DNA of 64,000 bases from Opitutia bacterium (GCA_016187945.1 JACPIT010000005.1:372001-436000); one strand, 5' to 3'; shown: positions 1-10,710, counted from the stretch's first letter. The notes: a model not told the origin generated them from the letters alone. Made by a program: numbers and translations.

Positions 1-16
1 GACACATCGCCTGCGC

Positions 17-2272
17 ATGCATTCGCGAATTTCCAATTGGATCAAAACCCTCGCCGTTCGCCGCGGGACTCGCGACAAGGGCGGCGAGCGTTCGCAGGCT
101 CTGGAGCCGAAGATGCGGCTGACGAGGCTGACGCTCGCGACCGGCCTCGCGCTCACGGTGGCCACTCTGCTGGTCGTCCTCTTGGGGCGGGCCTATTTGT
201 TGGAGCGCATCGGCGAAACCTACGTCGAAGTCCAGCGCCACACCGCAGCCGACCAAGCGCGTCGCATCGCGCTCCTGCTTGAGCGGGAACTTGCCGCGGG
301 CGAAGCACCGGGCGCCGTGCAACGGCGCCTTCAGGAAAGCCTCAGCCGCAGCCCCTACGACGACGCGGGTTTCCTGTGTTTGTTGGACGACCGCGCGACG
401 ATTCTCTGCCACCCGGAACTCGCCGCGATTGGGATGCGAGTTCCTTTTGCCGCCGGGCCCGCGGCTCCCGCGTCCGGGGGAAGAGCCGAGCTGCTCACCG
501 GACAAGATTACGCCGGAGACACGCATCTCGTCGTGCGACACCGCGTGACGGGCGCGCCGTGGCAGGTGTCGGTGCATTCGAACTATCGTGCCATCGAAGC
601 GCGCGCGCGGTCGTTGCGCGACCGGGTCACCGTTGCGGCGCTGCCGCTTTTCTGCGGATTCATCGTGCTCGGGACGATTGCCGCGCGATTTGCCGGACGA
701 AACTACGAGCGGCAGATCGAGGGAATGAACCGCACACTGGAAGAGAAGGTGCGACAGCGCACGGCGGAGCTCGCCGACACGTCCGCCTATTTTCGTCAGA
801 TCATCGAAGCCGCACCGAGCGCACTTTTCATCTGCGGCACCGACGGAAAGATCCGCAGCGCGAATCGGCACGCGCTCCGCCTCGTCGACCGGCCATTCGC
901 CGAACTGATGGGCATGGCGGTCGATTCGCTGTGGCGGTGGGCGCCGTCGCAACTGGCCCATGCCCACCGCACGCCGCCCGATGGTCTGCGGCTGCGCGAG
1001 GCGCAACTGGCAGCAGCCGACGGCCGCATCCGCGAACTGCATGTCTTTACCTGCGTGATCCAGCAGCGCGACGAGGCGGAAGCGCTCTTCGTCGTGCAGG
1101 ACATCACCGAGCTGAAGACCCTCGAACGCGAGTTCCTCCAAGCGCAGAAAATGGAGGCAGTCGGCCAGTTGGCGGGCGGCGTCGCGCACGATTTCAACAA
1201 CCTGCTCGCTGCGATCATGGGCTTCGCGGAGATCGCGCGACTGCAAAGCAGCGACCCCCCAGTGATCCGGCGGCTCGACCAGGCGGTCGCCGCGTGCCAG
1301 CGCGCCGGCCGGCTGAGCCAGCAACTGCTCGCATTCAGCCGCAAGCAGGTGCTCGAGCCGCAAGTGGTGCTCCTCCCCGACCTGATCGACGAAGGAAGAA
1401 AAGTTCTGGAGCGCGTCCTCGGCGAGGGCATCGCCATCGCGACGGAGCACGAGACTTCGCCGTGGTCGCTGCACATCGACCCCACGCAATTCGAGCAGGC
1501 GCTCCTCAATCTCGCCATCAACGCGCGCGACGCGATGAACGGACAGGGCACGCTCCGCCTGCGCTCGCGCAACGTGCCCGCCGGCTCCGCGAGTGGCGAC
1601 AACAACCGTTGCCTGCTTTCCGACTGCGTGTGCCTCGAAGTGGAGGACACGGGGCCGGGGATTCCTCCGGAAATCCAGTCACGGATTTTCGAGCCGTTTT
1701 TCACCACCAAGGAAGTCGGCCGCGGCACCGGACTCGGCCTCGCCTCCGTGCAAGGCATCGTCCAGCAGCACGGCGGTCACATCGAATTGCGGAGCGCGCC
1801 GGGGCGCGGCGCGCGCTTCTCGCTCTATTTTCCGCGCCACCACGGCGCGGCCGAATCCGCCACGAAGACGGAGAACGCCACCGCCATCGCTGGAGCGCGA
1901 AACCGGTTGCTCGTGGTGGAGGACGAACCGGCCCTGCTGGACTCGCTTTGCGGCCTCCTCGACCAACACGGCTATCGTTGCACGGGCTGCGCGACTCGCG
2001 AGGCCGCGCTCGACTCGCTGTCGCGGGAACCTGATTTCGATGTCGTGCTGAGCGATGTCGTGATGCCGGGAATGAGCTTGGCGGAGTTCATGCCCCGCAT
2101 CATGGACCGCACCCATCCACCGCGCCTCGTGCTCATGACCGGACACGCCAGCGGCCACTCTCTCGATGGGGCCGAGGCCGCCGGCGTGCCGGTGTTGAGA
2201 AAGCCATTTCGCATCGAACAACTCTCGACCCTGCTCGCGTCGCCCGCTGCGATGCGTCCGCTCCAAGCATGA
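17..2272 (+). CDS. Hybrid sensor histidine kinase with C-terminal receiver
   Basis: A membrane sensor kinase of 751 residues that should autophosphorylate and pass phosphate to its own receiver. Two membrane segments (about residues 37-60 and 203-227) flank a roughly 145-residue periplasmic sensor region. A linker helix and a PAS-like domain (about 255-370) follow, then a HisKA domain with the H-box [11 protein letters not shown] (His391), an HATPase domain with DTGPGIPPE and GTGLGLAS boxes, and a receiver with phospho-acceptor Asp680 (LSDVVMP) and a conserved KPF lysine. The ATG at 113 (MRLTRL, just before the first membrane segment) is an alternative start, and only 16 bases lie upstream of the first ATG. 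The next gene overlaps by 4 bp (ATGA), so the three genes to 3413 are probably cotranscribed. The signal sensed is unknown. Confidence 0.93.
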   Translation: MHSRISNWIKTLAVRRGTRDKGGERSQALEPKMRLTRLTLATGLALTVATLLVVLLGRAYLLERIGETYVEVQRHTAADQARRIALLLERELAAGEAPGAVQRRLQESLSRSPYDDAGFLCLLDDRATILCHPELAAIGMRVPFAAGPAAPASGGRAELLTGQDYAGDTHLVVRHRVTGAPWQVSVHSNYRAIEARARSLRDRVTVAALPLFCGFIVLGTIAARFAGRNYERQIEGMNRTLEEKVRQRTAELADTSAYFRQIIEAAPSALFICGTDGKIRSANRHALRLVDRPFAELMGMAVDSLWRWAPSQLAHAHRTPPDGLRLREAQLAAADGRIRELHVFTCVIQQRDEAEALFVVQDITELKTLEREFLQAQKMEAVGQLAGGVAHDFNNLLAAIMGFAEIARLQSSDPPVIRRLDQAVAACQRAGRLSQQLLAFSRKQVLEPQVVLLPDLIDEGRKVLERVLGEGIAIATEHETSPWSLHIDPTQFEQALLNLAINARDAMNGQGTLRLRSRNVPAGSASGDNNRCLLSDCVCLEVEDTGPGIPPEIQSRIFEPFFTTKEVGRGTGLGLASVQGIVQQHGGHIELRSAPGRGARFSLYFPRHHGAAESATKTENATAIAGARNRLLVVEDEPALLDSLCGLLDQHGYRCTGCATREAALDSLSREPDFDVVLSDVVMPGMSLAEFMPRIMDRTHPPRLVLMTGHASGHSLDGAEAAGVPVLRKPFRIEQLSTLLASPAAMRPLQA

Positions 2273-2868
2273 CTCCGGGAAGTGGCTCTCGTGGCGGATT
2301 CTCGACGGCGCCCGGCCGGCGTGCGCTCACTGCGGCGCTCGCCGCGATGATGGCGGGAACCTCTGGATGCCATTCCGCACTCGTCTCGCGGGAGTCTGGA
2401 TCGGCATTCGGAACGACCACCTACGTGGTGCAGACCGTGCCGCGCGATGCAGTCGCGGCGTCGCGATCGGAAAGCGATCCCGAAGAGGCATCGAATGCAA
2501 TGGCGACGAAGGTGGACTACTTTCTGCCCGCGCGCCCAATCGGTGTGCTCGCTCCGGCGCGTTACCCAGCCGCGCGAATTGCCGACGGTCCGGAGAGCGT
2601 CACGGTTGCGGTGATTCTGAAAATTTCCGACCGCGGCGACGTGAGCGGCATCGACTTGGACCCGCTGGCCTATTCGACGCCCGTGAAGAGAATCGTGGAT
2701 TTCGTCGCAGCTCTGCGTGCCGTCGCTTCCGAATGGGAATTTGTCCCCGCCGCCGTGATGTCGGCCGCGACTGACCCGGGCCCGGACGGAGCGACGACGT
2801 TGGAAAAGCGGCCGGTCGCCTCGGAGTTAGCGGTGCAATTCACGTTTTCACGCGCGGCCATCCGATGA
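2269..2868 (+). CDS. Putative lipoprotein with TonB C-terminal-like domain
   Basis: A 199-residue protein whose N-terminus has a hydrophobic stretch ending in a lipobox-like TSGC (Cys34), suggesting a lipid-anchored protein. Residues of about 95-165 (ARYPAARI, VTVAVILKISDRGDVSGIDL, a helix, then WEFVPA) resemble the beta-alpha-beta fold of TonB C-terminal domains, in which a variable region is followed by a W-x-F-x-P segment. There is no proline-rich periplasmic spacer, so it is unlikely to be a standard energy transducer. It overlaps the kinase gene by 4 bp and the thioredoxin-like gene by 4 bp (ATGA both times), which implies translational coupling. The real function is unknown and the TonB resemblance is by eye only. 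Confidence 0.7.
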   Translation: MTPGSGSRGGFSTAPGRRALTAALAAMMAGTSGCHSALVSRESGSAFGTTTYVVQTVPRDAVAASRSESDPEEASNAMATKVDYFLPARPIGVLAPARYPAARIADGPESVTVAVILKISDRGDVSGIDLDPLAYSTPVKRIVDFVAALRAVASEWEFVPAAVMSAATDPGPDGATTLEKRPVASELAVQFTFSRAAIR

Positions 2869-3413
2869 ACGCCGCGCGCAAATTTCCTTGGCGAGCGTTC
2901 GTCACGATCGGGTGCGCGCTCGCATTTTCTTTTTTGGGCCGCGCTCCGTTATTCGCCGAAGAGGCAGCCGATCGCGGCCCCGCGCCGGAGTATCCGCGCA
3001 TGGGCCCGGATATCTTCGACACCCACGTGGACGGCGCCGTCTTGATCTCTTCCGCCTTCGCGCAGGCCAGAACCTCCGGCAAACAGGTGCTGCTGCTCGT
3101 CAGCGCGAACTGGTGTCCATGGACGCGCCGACTGCACAGCATTCTGCACGGAACGCCCGCACTGCAACGCCGACTGAACGAGCGTTACGTTTTGGTCTAT
3201 CTCGACGCGAACACGCGACGCGATCGACAGCGAAACGCGTCGGTGCTCGCCCGCCTCGGCGACCCGCAAAAGCGCTTCGGCATCCCGGTCTTCGTGCTGC
3301 TCGATGCGGACGGCAAAGTCGCGGAAACGCGCGAAACGCAGTCGATCGCCGCACCCGATGACGCGGAGGTGGCAACGAGGCTGTCGCGGTTGTTGCTCGT
3401 CCAGGACGACTGA
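2865..3413 (+). CDS. Thioredoxin-fold protein with CPWT active site
   Basis: A 182-residue exported or membrane-anchored protein. Residues 10-32 form a hydrophobic signal segment and the rest is a thioredoxin-like domain of the kind with a signature such as VLLLVSANWCPWTRRL. The active-site motif is CPWT (Cys84), so the resolving cysteine of a CxxC dithiol site is replaced by Thr and no second cysteine is nearby. That argues against a simple dithiol reductase and for a monothiol or structural role. The cis-proline region is visible as FGIPVFVLLDADGK. It is the last gene of a coupled three-gene set with a sensor kinase and a TonB-C-like lipoprotein. A T-run follows the stop codon. Confidence 0.8.
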   Translation: MNAARKFPWRAFVTIGCALAFSFLGRAPLFAEEAADRGPAPEYPRMGPDIFDTHVDGAVLISSAFAQARTSGKQVLLLVSANWCPWTRRLHSILHGTPALQRRLNERYVLVYLDANTRRDRQRNASVLARLGDPQKRFGIPVFVLLDADGKVAETRETQSIAAPDDAEVATRLSRLLLVQDD

Positions 3414-3603
3414 ATTTTTTGGGATCGCGAACCCGCTTTCGGAAAACATGTCCGCGTAGAAGAAGCTCGGTTTGGGTTGCCGCTCGGGCGGAGCGGATCC
3501 CGTCTGCCGCGCCGTAGCGATTGACGCACACGCCGCGAGCGAGCGTTTGACGACGGGCACGAGTGCGAGAGACTGAGCGGCGAGCTGTCCGCTCTTTTTC
3601 GTC

Positions 3604-4701
3604 ATGTGCGCCAAACGTTCCTCCTCTACCGCTGCGATCACCTCCGCTCAGTTCGGCAAACTGCCGGACGGCCGCGCCGCCACGCTCTTCACGCTCGTGA
3701 ACGCGAATGGCGTCCGTGCCGACATCACCGATTACGGCGCGATCGTCGTGCGTCTGCTCGTGCCGGATCGCGCGGGTAAACTCGAGGACGTGATGCTCGG
3801 CTGCAACTCGGTCGAGGACTACGCGAAGGGCTCGCCGTATTTCGGGGCCGTTGTCGGTCGTTTCGGCAATCGCATCGCCGACGGCCGATTCACGCTCGAC
3901 GGCCAGACCTACACGCTCGCGAAAAACAACGCGCCCGGCGGCATTCCCTGTCACCTCCACGGCGGCAACGTCGGCTTCGACAAAGTTCTCTGGACCGCCA
4001 CGCCCGAGCCGAAAAGCAAAGCCCCCACGCTCACGCTCCGCTATCTCAGCCGCGACGGCGAGGAAGGTTACCCCGGCAATCTCGACGTCACCATCCGCTA
4101 CACGCTCACGGCCGACAACACGCTGCGCGTCGCCTACTCGGCCACCACCGATCGTGCGACTCCCGTCAATCTCGCGCAGCACGCCTACTTCAACCTCAAG
4201 GGCGAAGGTCGCGGCGATATTCTCGATCACGAACTCACGCTCAACGCCTCGCGCTTCACGCCGGTGAACGCCGGCATGATCCCGACCGGCGAGATCGCCT
4301 CGGTCGGAGGGACGCCGCTCGACTTCACGACGCCACACGTCATCGGCACGCGCATCGATGCGGCACACGAGCAACTCCAGCTCGCTGGCGGCTACGATCA
4401 CAACTTCGTCCTCGACGGTCCGACGCGCCAGCTCGCCTTCGCCGCGCGCGTGCGGGAGCCGGCGAGCGGCCGCGTGATGGAAGTCTGGACCGAGGAGCCC
4501 GGCGTGCAGTTCTACGCCGGCAATTTTCTCGACGGCTCGAATGTCGGCAAAAACGGCGCGCGCATCGTCCGCCGCGGCGGCTTCTGTCTCGAGACGCAGC
4601 ACTTCCCGGACTCGGTCAACCATCCGGATTTTCCGACGACGATCCTGCGGCCGGGCCTGCGCTACGAGACGAGCACGGAGTTCCGTTTCAGCGCGCGCTG
4701 A
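3604..4701 (+). CDS. galM: Aldose 1-epimerase (mutarotase)
   Basis: Interconverts alpha and beta anomers of aldoses such as glucose and galactose, feeding free sugars into catabolism. The 365 residues match the usual family length. Visible signatures are ITDYGAIVVRLLVPDR near the N-terminus, GNRIADGRF, CHLHGGNVGFDK, the catalytic-acid region NLAQHAYFNL (His193) and the catalytic-base region FCLETQHFPDSVN (Glu330). There is no clear signal peptide, so it is probably cytoplasmic. It stands alone, with 190 bp of featureless sequence upstream and a REPIN-like palindrome 29 bp after the stop. It fits the carbohydrate-centred neighbourhood but is not operonic with it. Confidence 0.93.
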   Translation: MCAKRSSSTAAITSAQFGKLPDGRAATLFTLVNANGVRADITDYGAIVVRLLVPDRAGKLEDVMLGCNSVEDYAKGSPYFGAVVGRFGNRIADGRFTLDGQTYTLAKNNAPGGIPCHLHGGNVGFDKVLWTATPEPKSKAPTLTLRYLSRDGEEGYPGNLDVTIRYTLTADNTLRVAYSATTDRATPVNLAQHAYFNLKGEGRGDILDHELTLNASRFTPVNAGMIPTGEIASVGGTPLDFTTPHVIGTRIDAAHEQLQLAGGYDHNFVLDGPTRQLAFAARVREPASGRVMEVWTEEPGVQFYAGNFLDGSNVGKNGARIVRRGGFCLETQHFPDSVNHPDFPTTILRPGLRYETSTEFRFSAR

Positions 4702-4730
4702 GCGAACGGCGCAGAATGCGCGTTGCGTGA

Positions 4731-4801
4731 GTAGGGCCAGTCTCTGACTGGCCTGCCTGGCGCTCGCCCGCGGAAAAAGTCCGGTCAAAGACCGGACCTA
4801 C
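4731..4801. repeat. REPIN-like palindrome (GTAG...CTAC)
   Basis: Two inverted halves bounded by GTAG and CTAC. The left half contains the stem GGCCAGTC/GACTGGCC and the right half GTCCGGTC/GACCGGAC. It lies between galM and the receiver gene. The preceding bases CGTTGCGTGAGTAG also precede the element at 23609. Confidence 0.8.
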
Positions 4802-4859
4802 GCCGAAAGGCGGCGGAGGTTTTTTCGACTTTCCGAGGAAAGGCCGCGACGCGGCGCGC

Positions 4860-5243
4860 TCACACGTTCGTCTCGATCGCCGCGAGCAGCTCGACGTCCG
4901 TGAACGGTTTTTTCAGGCACGCGTGCGCGCCGGCCGCGGCGGCGATCGTGAGGCAGTTGTGCGAGTCGACGTAGCGGCCGCCGCCGGAGATCGCGACGAG
5001 CCGCGGCACGTGGCGGCCGGTGCGCCGGACGTTGTTGAGCAACTCGATGCCGTCGCCTTCCGGCATCAACACATCGGTGATCAGCACATCGACCGCGACG
5101 GAATCGAGGATGACGGCGGCCTCTCGGCCGGAGCAGGCGCAGACGACGGCGTGGCCTTCGCGCCGGAGGAGTTCGGAGATGAACTCCACCACGTGCGTCG
5201 AATCGTCGACAATGAGCACGGAATAACGTTTTGCAGCAGGCAT
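4860..5243 (-). CDS. Single-domain response regulator receiver
   Basis: A stand-alone receiver of 127 residues with acidic pair Asp13/Asp14, phospho-acceptor Asp57 (LITDVLMPEGDG) and the conserved lysine in CLKKPF. It has no output domain, so it probably acts by protein contact or as a phosphorelay intermediate. It lies downstream of the sensor kinase at 5436-6824 on the same strand, separated by a REPIN-like palindrome. The kinase lacks a receiver of its own, which makes the pair a plausible cognate couple. The start at ATG 5243 gives the normal N-terminus of the fold. Confidence 0.9.
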   Translation of the reverse strand: MPAAKRYSVLIVDDSTHVVEFISELLRREGHAVVCACSGREAAVILDSVAVDVLITDVLMPEGDGIELLNNVRRTGRHVPRLVAISGGGRYVDSHNCLTIAAAAGAHACLKKPFTDVELLAAIETNV

Positions 5244-5353
5244 GCGTGGAAGCGTGGTAAATGGCCCGTGGCAGCACGAATACGCAGCACCTCCGCGAAA
5301 GCAACGCTGTGGTTGACCGCGGTGCGCGTGTCGAGCGCGGCGAGCGGTGCACT

Positions 5354-5426
5354 GTAGGAGCGGCTTTACGCCGCGATTGCTGCGATGCGCATGCCGCGTC
5401 CGAATCGCGGCGTAAAGCCGCTCCTG
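5354..5426. repeat. REPIN-like palindrome, long perfect stem
   Basis: The arms GTAGGAGCGGCTTTACGCCG... and ...CGGCGTAAAGCCGCTCCTGC pair over about 25 bp, apart from one base near the tip (GTAG against CTGC). The sequence type GTAGGAGCGGCTT-N-GCCGC strongly resembles REP elements known from gammaproteobacteria. It sits between the kinase and the receiver genes. Confidence 0.85.
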
Positions 5427-5435
5427 CAGCGAGCC

Positions 5436-6824
5436 TCAGCCTCCGAGCGGCAGCGTGATCTCGAACGTCGTGCCGCGCTCGTTCGTCTCGCGCAGCGTGA
5501 GCTCGGCGCCGATCTGGCGCGCGAGCAGGTGGCTGATCGCGAGGCCGAGGCCGGTGCCGCCGGGTTTCGTGCTCTGGCCGGGACGGAACAGCGCTTCGCG
5601 CACGCGCGGCGGAATCCCGCGGCCGGCGTCGACGATGTGCAGGCGCCAAGCGTCCGCGGTGGTGGCGAGTGTCACGCGCACGGCGGCGCCGCGCGGACTG
5701 GCTTCGATGGCGTTTTCGACGAGGTTGCCGGCGACGAGCGCGAGCAGGTTGCCGCGATCGCTGGCGAGCGAGCCGTGGGAATCGGCCGCGTGCAATTCGA
5801 GCGCGATGCCGCGTGCGTGCGCCGTGGCACGGTGGCGCTCGCGGAGCAGCGCGGCGAACTCGGCTCCGTTCAGCTCGTAGGAGACGTGCGCCTGGCGCTC
5901 GCCGAGCATCGCGACGGTTTGCTGGATCATCTGCTGCAATCTCGCGGTGTAGTCGGCGGCGGTTTGCCAGTCGTCGTCGCCGCTGCCGCTGTCGCGGCCG
6001 CGCGTGGCCATGACGGCGCGCAAGCCGGCGACGGGCGCCTGCAAACCGTGGAGCAGGTGCGAAGTAATCTGGCCGAGCACGGACGCCTTGGCGGCGAGCG
6101 AGAGTTCGAGGTTGGCGCGGATGAGCCGCTCGTTGCGCTCGGCGATCTCGCGCTGTGCACGCGACAGGCGCCAGTAGGACAAGCCGACGACGAGACCGAC
6201 CAGCGCGGCGCCGAGCGCGAGTGTCGCGCGGGTTTGGCGGGCGATGCGCGCCTCGATGGCGTCGAGATCCTGCGCGAGCGCGCGGGCGTCGATCCAGTAT
6301 TGCACGGCGCCGGCGAGACGCGTTTCGCCGGCGCGATTGAGCGGGAGCAGCACTTCGAGCACGGGCGAGCCGGCCATCGGCGTGTCGTCGGAGCCGAACG
6401 TCGTGTGCAGCATGAAATCGGGGTGATAGCGGCTGACGGGTTGCAGGCGCGTGAGCTCGAGGTAATCGGCGGGCGCGAGGTCGATGAACGGGAGCGACGC
6501 CGGCACGGCTTGCACGAGGCCGCCCTGCTCGTCGAAGACCGCCATCGCGAGCATGCCGGGCTGCTCGGCGCTGCGGAGGACGGCGCGGAGATGGTCGGTG
6601 TCGGAGGCGGCGGGCGCCGACGCGGCAAAGCGTTGCAGCACGATCGGGTGCAGCATGGCGCCGGACCGCTCGATGAGCGTGCGCTGCATCTCGTCGCGCA
6701 ACTGATGCCGCACCGGCAGGAGCAACGCGGTGAACACCGCCATCAACGCGAGCACCGCCGCGGCCGCGACGATGCCGGGCCGGGCGGTGAACAGGCGGAC
6801 GAAGTGCAGGGCGGTGGTTTTCAG
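5436..6824 (-). CDS. Sensor histidine kinase (two-TM), start codon irregular
   Basis: A membrane kinase of about 462 residues, with TM1 (about 17-38), a periplasmic sensor (about 40-198), TM2 (about 200-218), a divergent H-box TSHLLHGLQAPV (His259 the likely phospho-site) and an HATPase domain with GNLVENAIEAS, DAGRGIPP and GTGLGLAIS. No ATG, GTG or TTG occurs in frame near the expected N-terminus. The CTG at 6824 overlaps the stop of the upstream gene (CTGA) and gives an intact first membrane helix. The first ordinary starts are GTG at 6755 and ATG at 6743, and both would cut into TM1. It is probably coupled to the secreted protein gene upstream and may partner the sigma-54-type regulator at 8858-10264 or the receiver at 4860. 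Confidence 0.85.
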   Translation of the reverse strand: MKTTALHFVRLFTARPGIVAAAAVLALMAVFTALLLPVRHQLRDEMQRTLIERSGAMLHPIVLQRFAASAPAASDTDHLRAVLRSAEQPGMLAMAVFDEQGGLVQAVPASLPFIDLAPADYLELTRLQPVSRYHPDFMLHTTFGSDDTPMAGSPVLEVLLPLNRAGETRLAGAVQYWIDARALAQDLDAIEARIARQTRATLALGAALVGLVVGLSYWRLSRAQREIAERNERLIRANLELSLAAKASVLGQITSHLLHGLQAPVAGLRAVMATRGRDSGSGDDDWQTAADYTARLQQMIQQTVAMLGERQAHVSYELNGAEFAALLRERHRATAHARGIALELHAADSHGSLASDRGNLLALVAGNLVENAIEASPRGAAVRVTLATTADAWRLHIVDAGRGIPPRVREALFRPGQSTKPGGTGLGLAISHLLARQIGAELTLRETNERGTTFEITLPLGG

Positions 6825-8497
6825 CGGTTCAGCAGCGGCAGGTCGAGTTTTTCGAGGGCGGCGCCGAAGAGGAGGCGGCGTTGCTCGGGCGAGAGACCGG
6901 GCTGGAGCACGGCGGTTTCGTAGTCGGCGTAGCGCAGCCAGTTTTCCTGCTGGCGGAGCGCGTGGTCGAAGACGGCGAGCTGCTGGTCGATGCTGCGCGC
7001 GGATGGGCGGCCGGCGAGATTGCTGGCGATCGAGAGGATCTCGGTGGTGAGCTGCTCCTTTTCCCGCGCGAGCGTATTGTAGCCGGTGCGCTGGCCGGCG
7101 TTGAAGGTGGCAAGTTCGACGATCGCGGCGTCGCGCTTCGGTGCGAGAGCGGCTTTGTTGCGGCGATTCGCGACGATCTGGATGCTCGGCGCGCCGTCGA
7201 GACGCGAGAACTCGACGCGGTCGTCGGGGAATTCCGTGCGGAGCGCGTTGAGTTTTTCGACCATGCCTTTCTGCCACGCGCTTTTTTGCGCCATGTAGGC
7301 GGAGATGCGCTTCATCAGCGGGGTGGGCAGCGGCAGGGCGGCGGGGCGCGCGGGATTCGGGAACGGCGCGAGACCGATGCGGATTTCCTCCGCGAGCTGG
7401 TCGATCGCGGCGAACTCCGGCGCTTGCGACGTCGCGAGGGCCTTGAGGGCGTTGGTGCGCGTGCTGGCCCAGAAAGCGCGATCGGTTTTGTAGAGCGCGT
7501 CGCGCAGCTCGTGTTTCAGCGCGGATTTTTTCGCGCGGTAGGCGTCGATCTTCGCCTCGAGTTCCGGCGGCAGCCCGGCGGGGAGGCGGATGCGCGCGGT
7601 GAACGGCGAGAAATAGAAATACGGTCCGGGCGTGCCGAGCGAGATGTCGGCGTCGGGCGCGCGCAGGCTGTCGGCGAGTTCCATGGCCATTTCGCGGAGC
7701 AGCAGGCGTTGCGGCGAGGAGAGGCCTTCCTGGAAAAACGAGGCGCCGACGACGACCTTGATCTCGTCGAGCTGCGATTCCCAGCGGGTGTCGTCGCCGA
7801 GGCGCCATTGACGAAGGTCGTCCCAATCGACGCCGCTTTGGAGCCACGAGCCGTTGACGAGGTTGTCGCGGATGCCGTCGGCGGTGGTCTCGAGCCCGAC
7901 GAGTTGGGGTGTTTGCGCGCCGGCGAACACAGTCAGCTCGCGCACGCGCGTGTCGGGATCGGCGCTGGCGAGCGACTCGACTTTCGCGCGCAGAGCGCTG
8001 ACGGCGGTGAGGCGCGCGGCGATGTAGCCGTCGAGTGTTTCGCGGCGCTTGCGCGAGAGGTCTTCCGAATACATCAGCGCGCTGAGCGGCGCGTAGAAGG
8101 TGTCGTAGATGCAATTGCGCAGGACCGGCGGCAGCGTCATCGCCGTGAGCGTCGACGAGGTTTGCCGGGCCGAGGCGACCGGCACCGTTTCCCCGAGTGC
8201 AGGCGGCGTCGGCGGGAGGAAAATCATCTGGCGCCGCACCGTCACCGTCGTGGAAAAGCCGCTGCTGAACGGAGTGTGGAAGCCGGAGCCGTAGCCGAAG
8301 CGGTCGCCGTAGAAGCCGGGGCTCACGAACGTCGTGTCGGTGCGGTAGGTCGTGGTGTTGTCGGTGTAATTGCGCGGGGTTTCGCGAACGGTGTCGGACG
8401 ACGACGATGCCGGCGCGGGACTGCTCGTTTGTTCCGCGGCGAAGGCGGCCGTGACGAGCGCGGAGAACAGCAAAGAGGAACGAACGATGGGTTTCAT
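6821..8497 (-). CDS. Secreted protein of unknown function between two-component genes
   Basis: A 558-residue protein with a clear signal peptide (MKPIVRSSLLFSALVTAAFA, cleavage near AEQ). After a Ser/Thr/Pro-rich segment and a Gly/Tyr-rich stretch, the body is largely helical, with charged heptad-like segments (for example ALMYSEDLSRKRRETLDGYI) and no motif I recognise. The ATG at 8497 is chosen because it begins the signal peptide; the open frame continues upstream to 8671 without protein-like sequence. It overlaps the kinase gene downstream and follows the sigma-54 activator gene, so it could be a sensed or regulated envelope component. No function is assigned. Confidence 0.8.
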   Translation of the reverse strand: MKPIVRSSLLFSALVTAAFAAEQTSSPAPASSSSDTVRETPRNYTDNTTTYRTDTTFVSPGFYGDRFGYGSGFHTPFSSGFSTTVTVRRQMIFLPPTPPALGETVPVASARQTSSTLTAMTLPPVLRNCIYDTFYAPLSALMYSEDLSRKRRETLDGYIAARLTAVSALRAKVESLASADPDTRVRELTVFAGAQTPQLVGLETTADGIRDNLVNGSWLQSGVDWDDLRQWRLGDDTRWESQLDEIKVVVGASFFQEGLSSPQRLLLREMAMELADSLRAPDADISLGTPGPYFYFSPFTARIRLPAGLPPELEAKIDAYRAKKSALKHELRDALYKTDRAFWASTRTNALKALATSQAPEFAAIDQLAEEIRIGLAPFPNPARPAALPLPTPLMKRISAYMAQKSAWQKGMVEKLNALRTEFPDDRVEFSRLDGAPSIQIVANRRNKAALAPKRDAAIVELATFNAGQRTGYNTLAREKEQLTTEILSIASNLAGRPSARSIDQQLAVFDHALRQQENWLRYADYETAVLQPGLSPEQRRLLFGAALEKLDLPLLNR

Positions 8498-8857
8498 GCC
8501 GGAAGCAATTGCGAGAACTGTGCCGCGCCGCGCGGCCCGGCGCAGCGACGTTGCGAGCGAGAAGCTTGCGGAGATTTTCGCGGAAAACGAGCCGCGAGCG
8601 CGCGCGCAGAGTTGGTTGCAGCCCCCCAACGCGGGCCAGACGGGCGGTGGAGGTTGGGTGTGCGGCACCAAGGAGGACGGCCTCGGAGATCCAGAGCCGA
8701 CAGAAGAAGCGGACGGTTTTCTGTGTCTTTCGTGTGTTCTGTGGTCTGCTCTGTCTCGGGTGGAGGGCCGAGTCCCGGCGAGGCCGTTGGCAGTGAGGGC
8801 AATTTCACGTTCGCGGCCCCGGGCGCTCCATTCGGACTGTCGCGCGCAACGCCCGCG
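8498..8857. other. 360-bp gap upstream of the secreted-protein gene
   Basis: It contains no credible gene. It holds a copy of the C-T-rich 'ttctgtg...ctctgt' dispersed repeat near 8720-8757 and a half-copy of a GGAG-type palindrome at 8761-8790, almost identical to the left arm of the element at 21964. The candidate sigma-54 promoter lies at its left end. Confidence 0.6.
8499..8525 (-). promoter_or_regulatory. Candidate sigma-54 (-24/-12) promoter
   Basis: On the minus strand, CGGCACAGTTCTCGCA has the GG-N10-GC spacing of a -24/-12 element (GG at 8524-8523, GC at 8512-8511) with about three mismatches to the consensus. It lies next to a gene for a sigma-54-type activator. The predicted transcript would start within a few bases of the ATG at 8497, leaving almost no leader, so the assignment is weak. 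Confidence 0.3.
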
Positions 8858-10264
<1,407 letters not shown>

Positions 10265-10500
10265 TCGCGGACGGAACGCGCGCGACTTCAACGTCAAAGC
10301 GGCCGCCGGCGCCTTCTCGGCAAGGGCCCTTCGGGCACGCCGGACACCGAGCGACACGAACGAGCCGAAAAAACGCCGTTGAAACGCGGAGGACGCGGAG
10401 AGCACAGAGGAGAAACTCCGATCATTCCGCTCCGCGGCCCTTCACCGGGCAGGTGAGTCCTTCGGAGGCCGGATTTTCCCGCGTTCTGCTCCGCGTCCTC

Positions 10501-10540
10501 CGCGCTCTCCGCGCTCTCCGCGCTCTCCGCGCTCTCCGCG
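10501..10540. repeat. 9-bp tandem repeat (CGCGCTCTC), 4.4 copies
   Basis: Four perfect direct copies of CGCGCTCTC plus CGCG. It is embedded in a larger dispersed element ending in CTCCGCGTTTCAAC. Related sequence occurs inverted at 10378 and in direct orientation at 17534. It is likely a slippage expansion within the element. Confidence 0.85.
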
Positions 10541-10619
10541 TTTCAACTGCGGAATTTAGGATGAGACGGCAAGGCGCCGGTTCCCGCGCGGAGCTTCGGC
10601 ACCCGGATCGATGTTTCCC

Positions 10620-10668
10620 ATTAGCCCCAATGCCCCGGCGGGGCTCGTCGCAAGGCATTGGGGCTAAT
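10620..10668. repeat. Perfect 15-bp inverted repeat
   Basis: ATTAGCCCCAATGCC and its exact inverse GGCATTGGGGCTAAT are separated by 19 bp. It lies 43 bp beyond the amylase-esterase stop. There is no adjoining T-run, so it is either a repeat element or a transcript-stabilising hairpin rather than a standard terminator. Confidence 0.75.
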
Positions 10669-10710
10669 AAGCAACAATGCTCCCGCCAGGAGGCAAACGG
10701 GCGGCCGGCG

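Larger units (their letters stand above)
10265..10710. other. Repeat-filled intergenic region
   Basis: About 450 bp between the regulator start and the amylase-esterase stop, without a credible gene. It contains a GTTGAAACGCGGAGGACGCG segment at 10378-10397 whose inverse recurs at 10532-10545, a 9-bp tandem repeat and a perfect 15-bp inverted repeat. Promoters for the regulator gene must lie near 10265-10380, but I see no convincing boxes. Confidence 0.6.

Noticed and set aside
4731-4801. Intergenic palindromes as ordinary rho-independent terminators
   Set aside because: Most lack T-runs, have two separate stems and share GTAG/CTAC tips across the window, which fits REP-type elements better.
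10501-10540. Possible CRISPR-like or regulatory repeat array
   Set aside because: The units are 9 bp, contiguous and without spacers. This is a simple tandem expansion.
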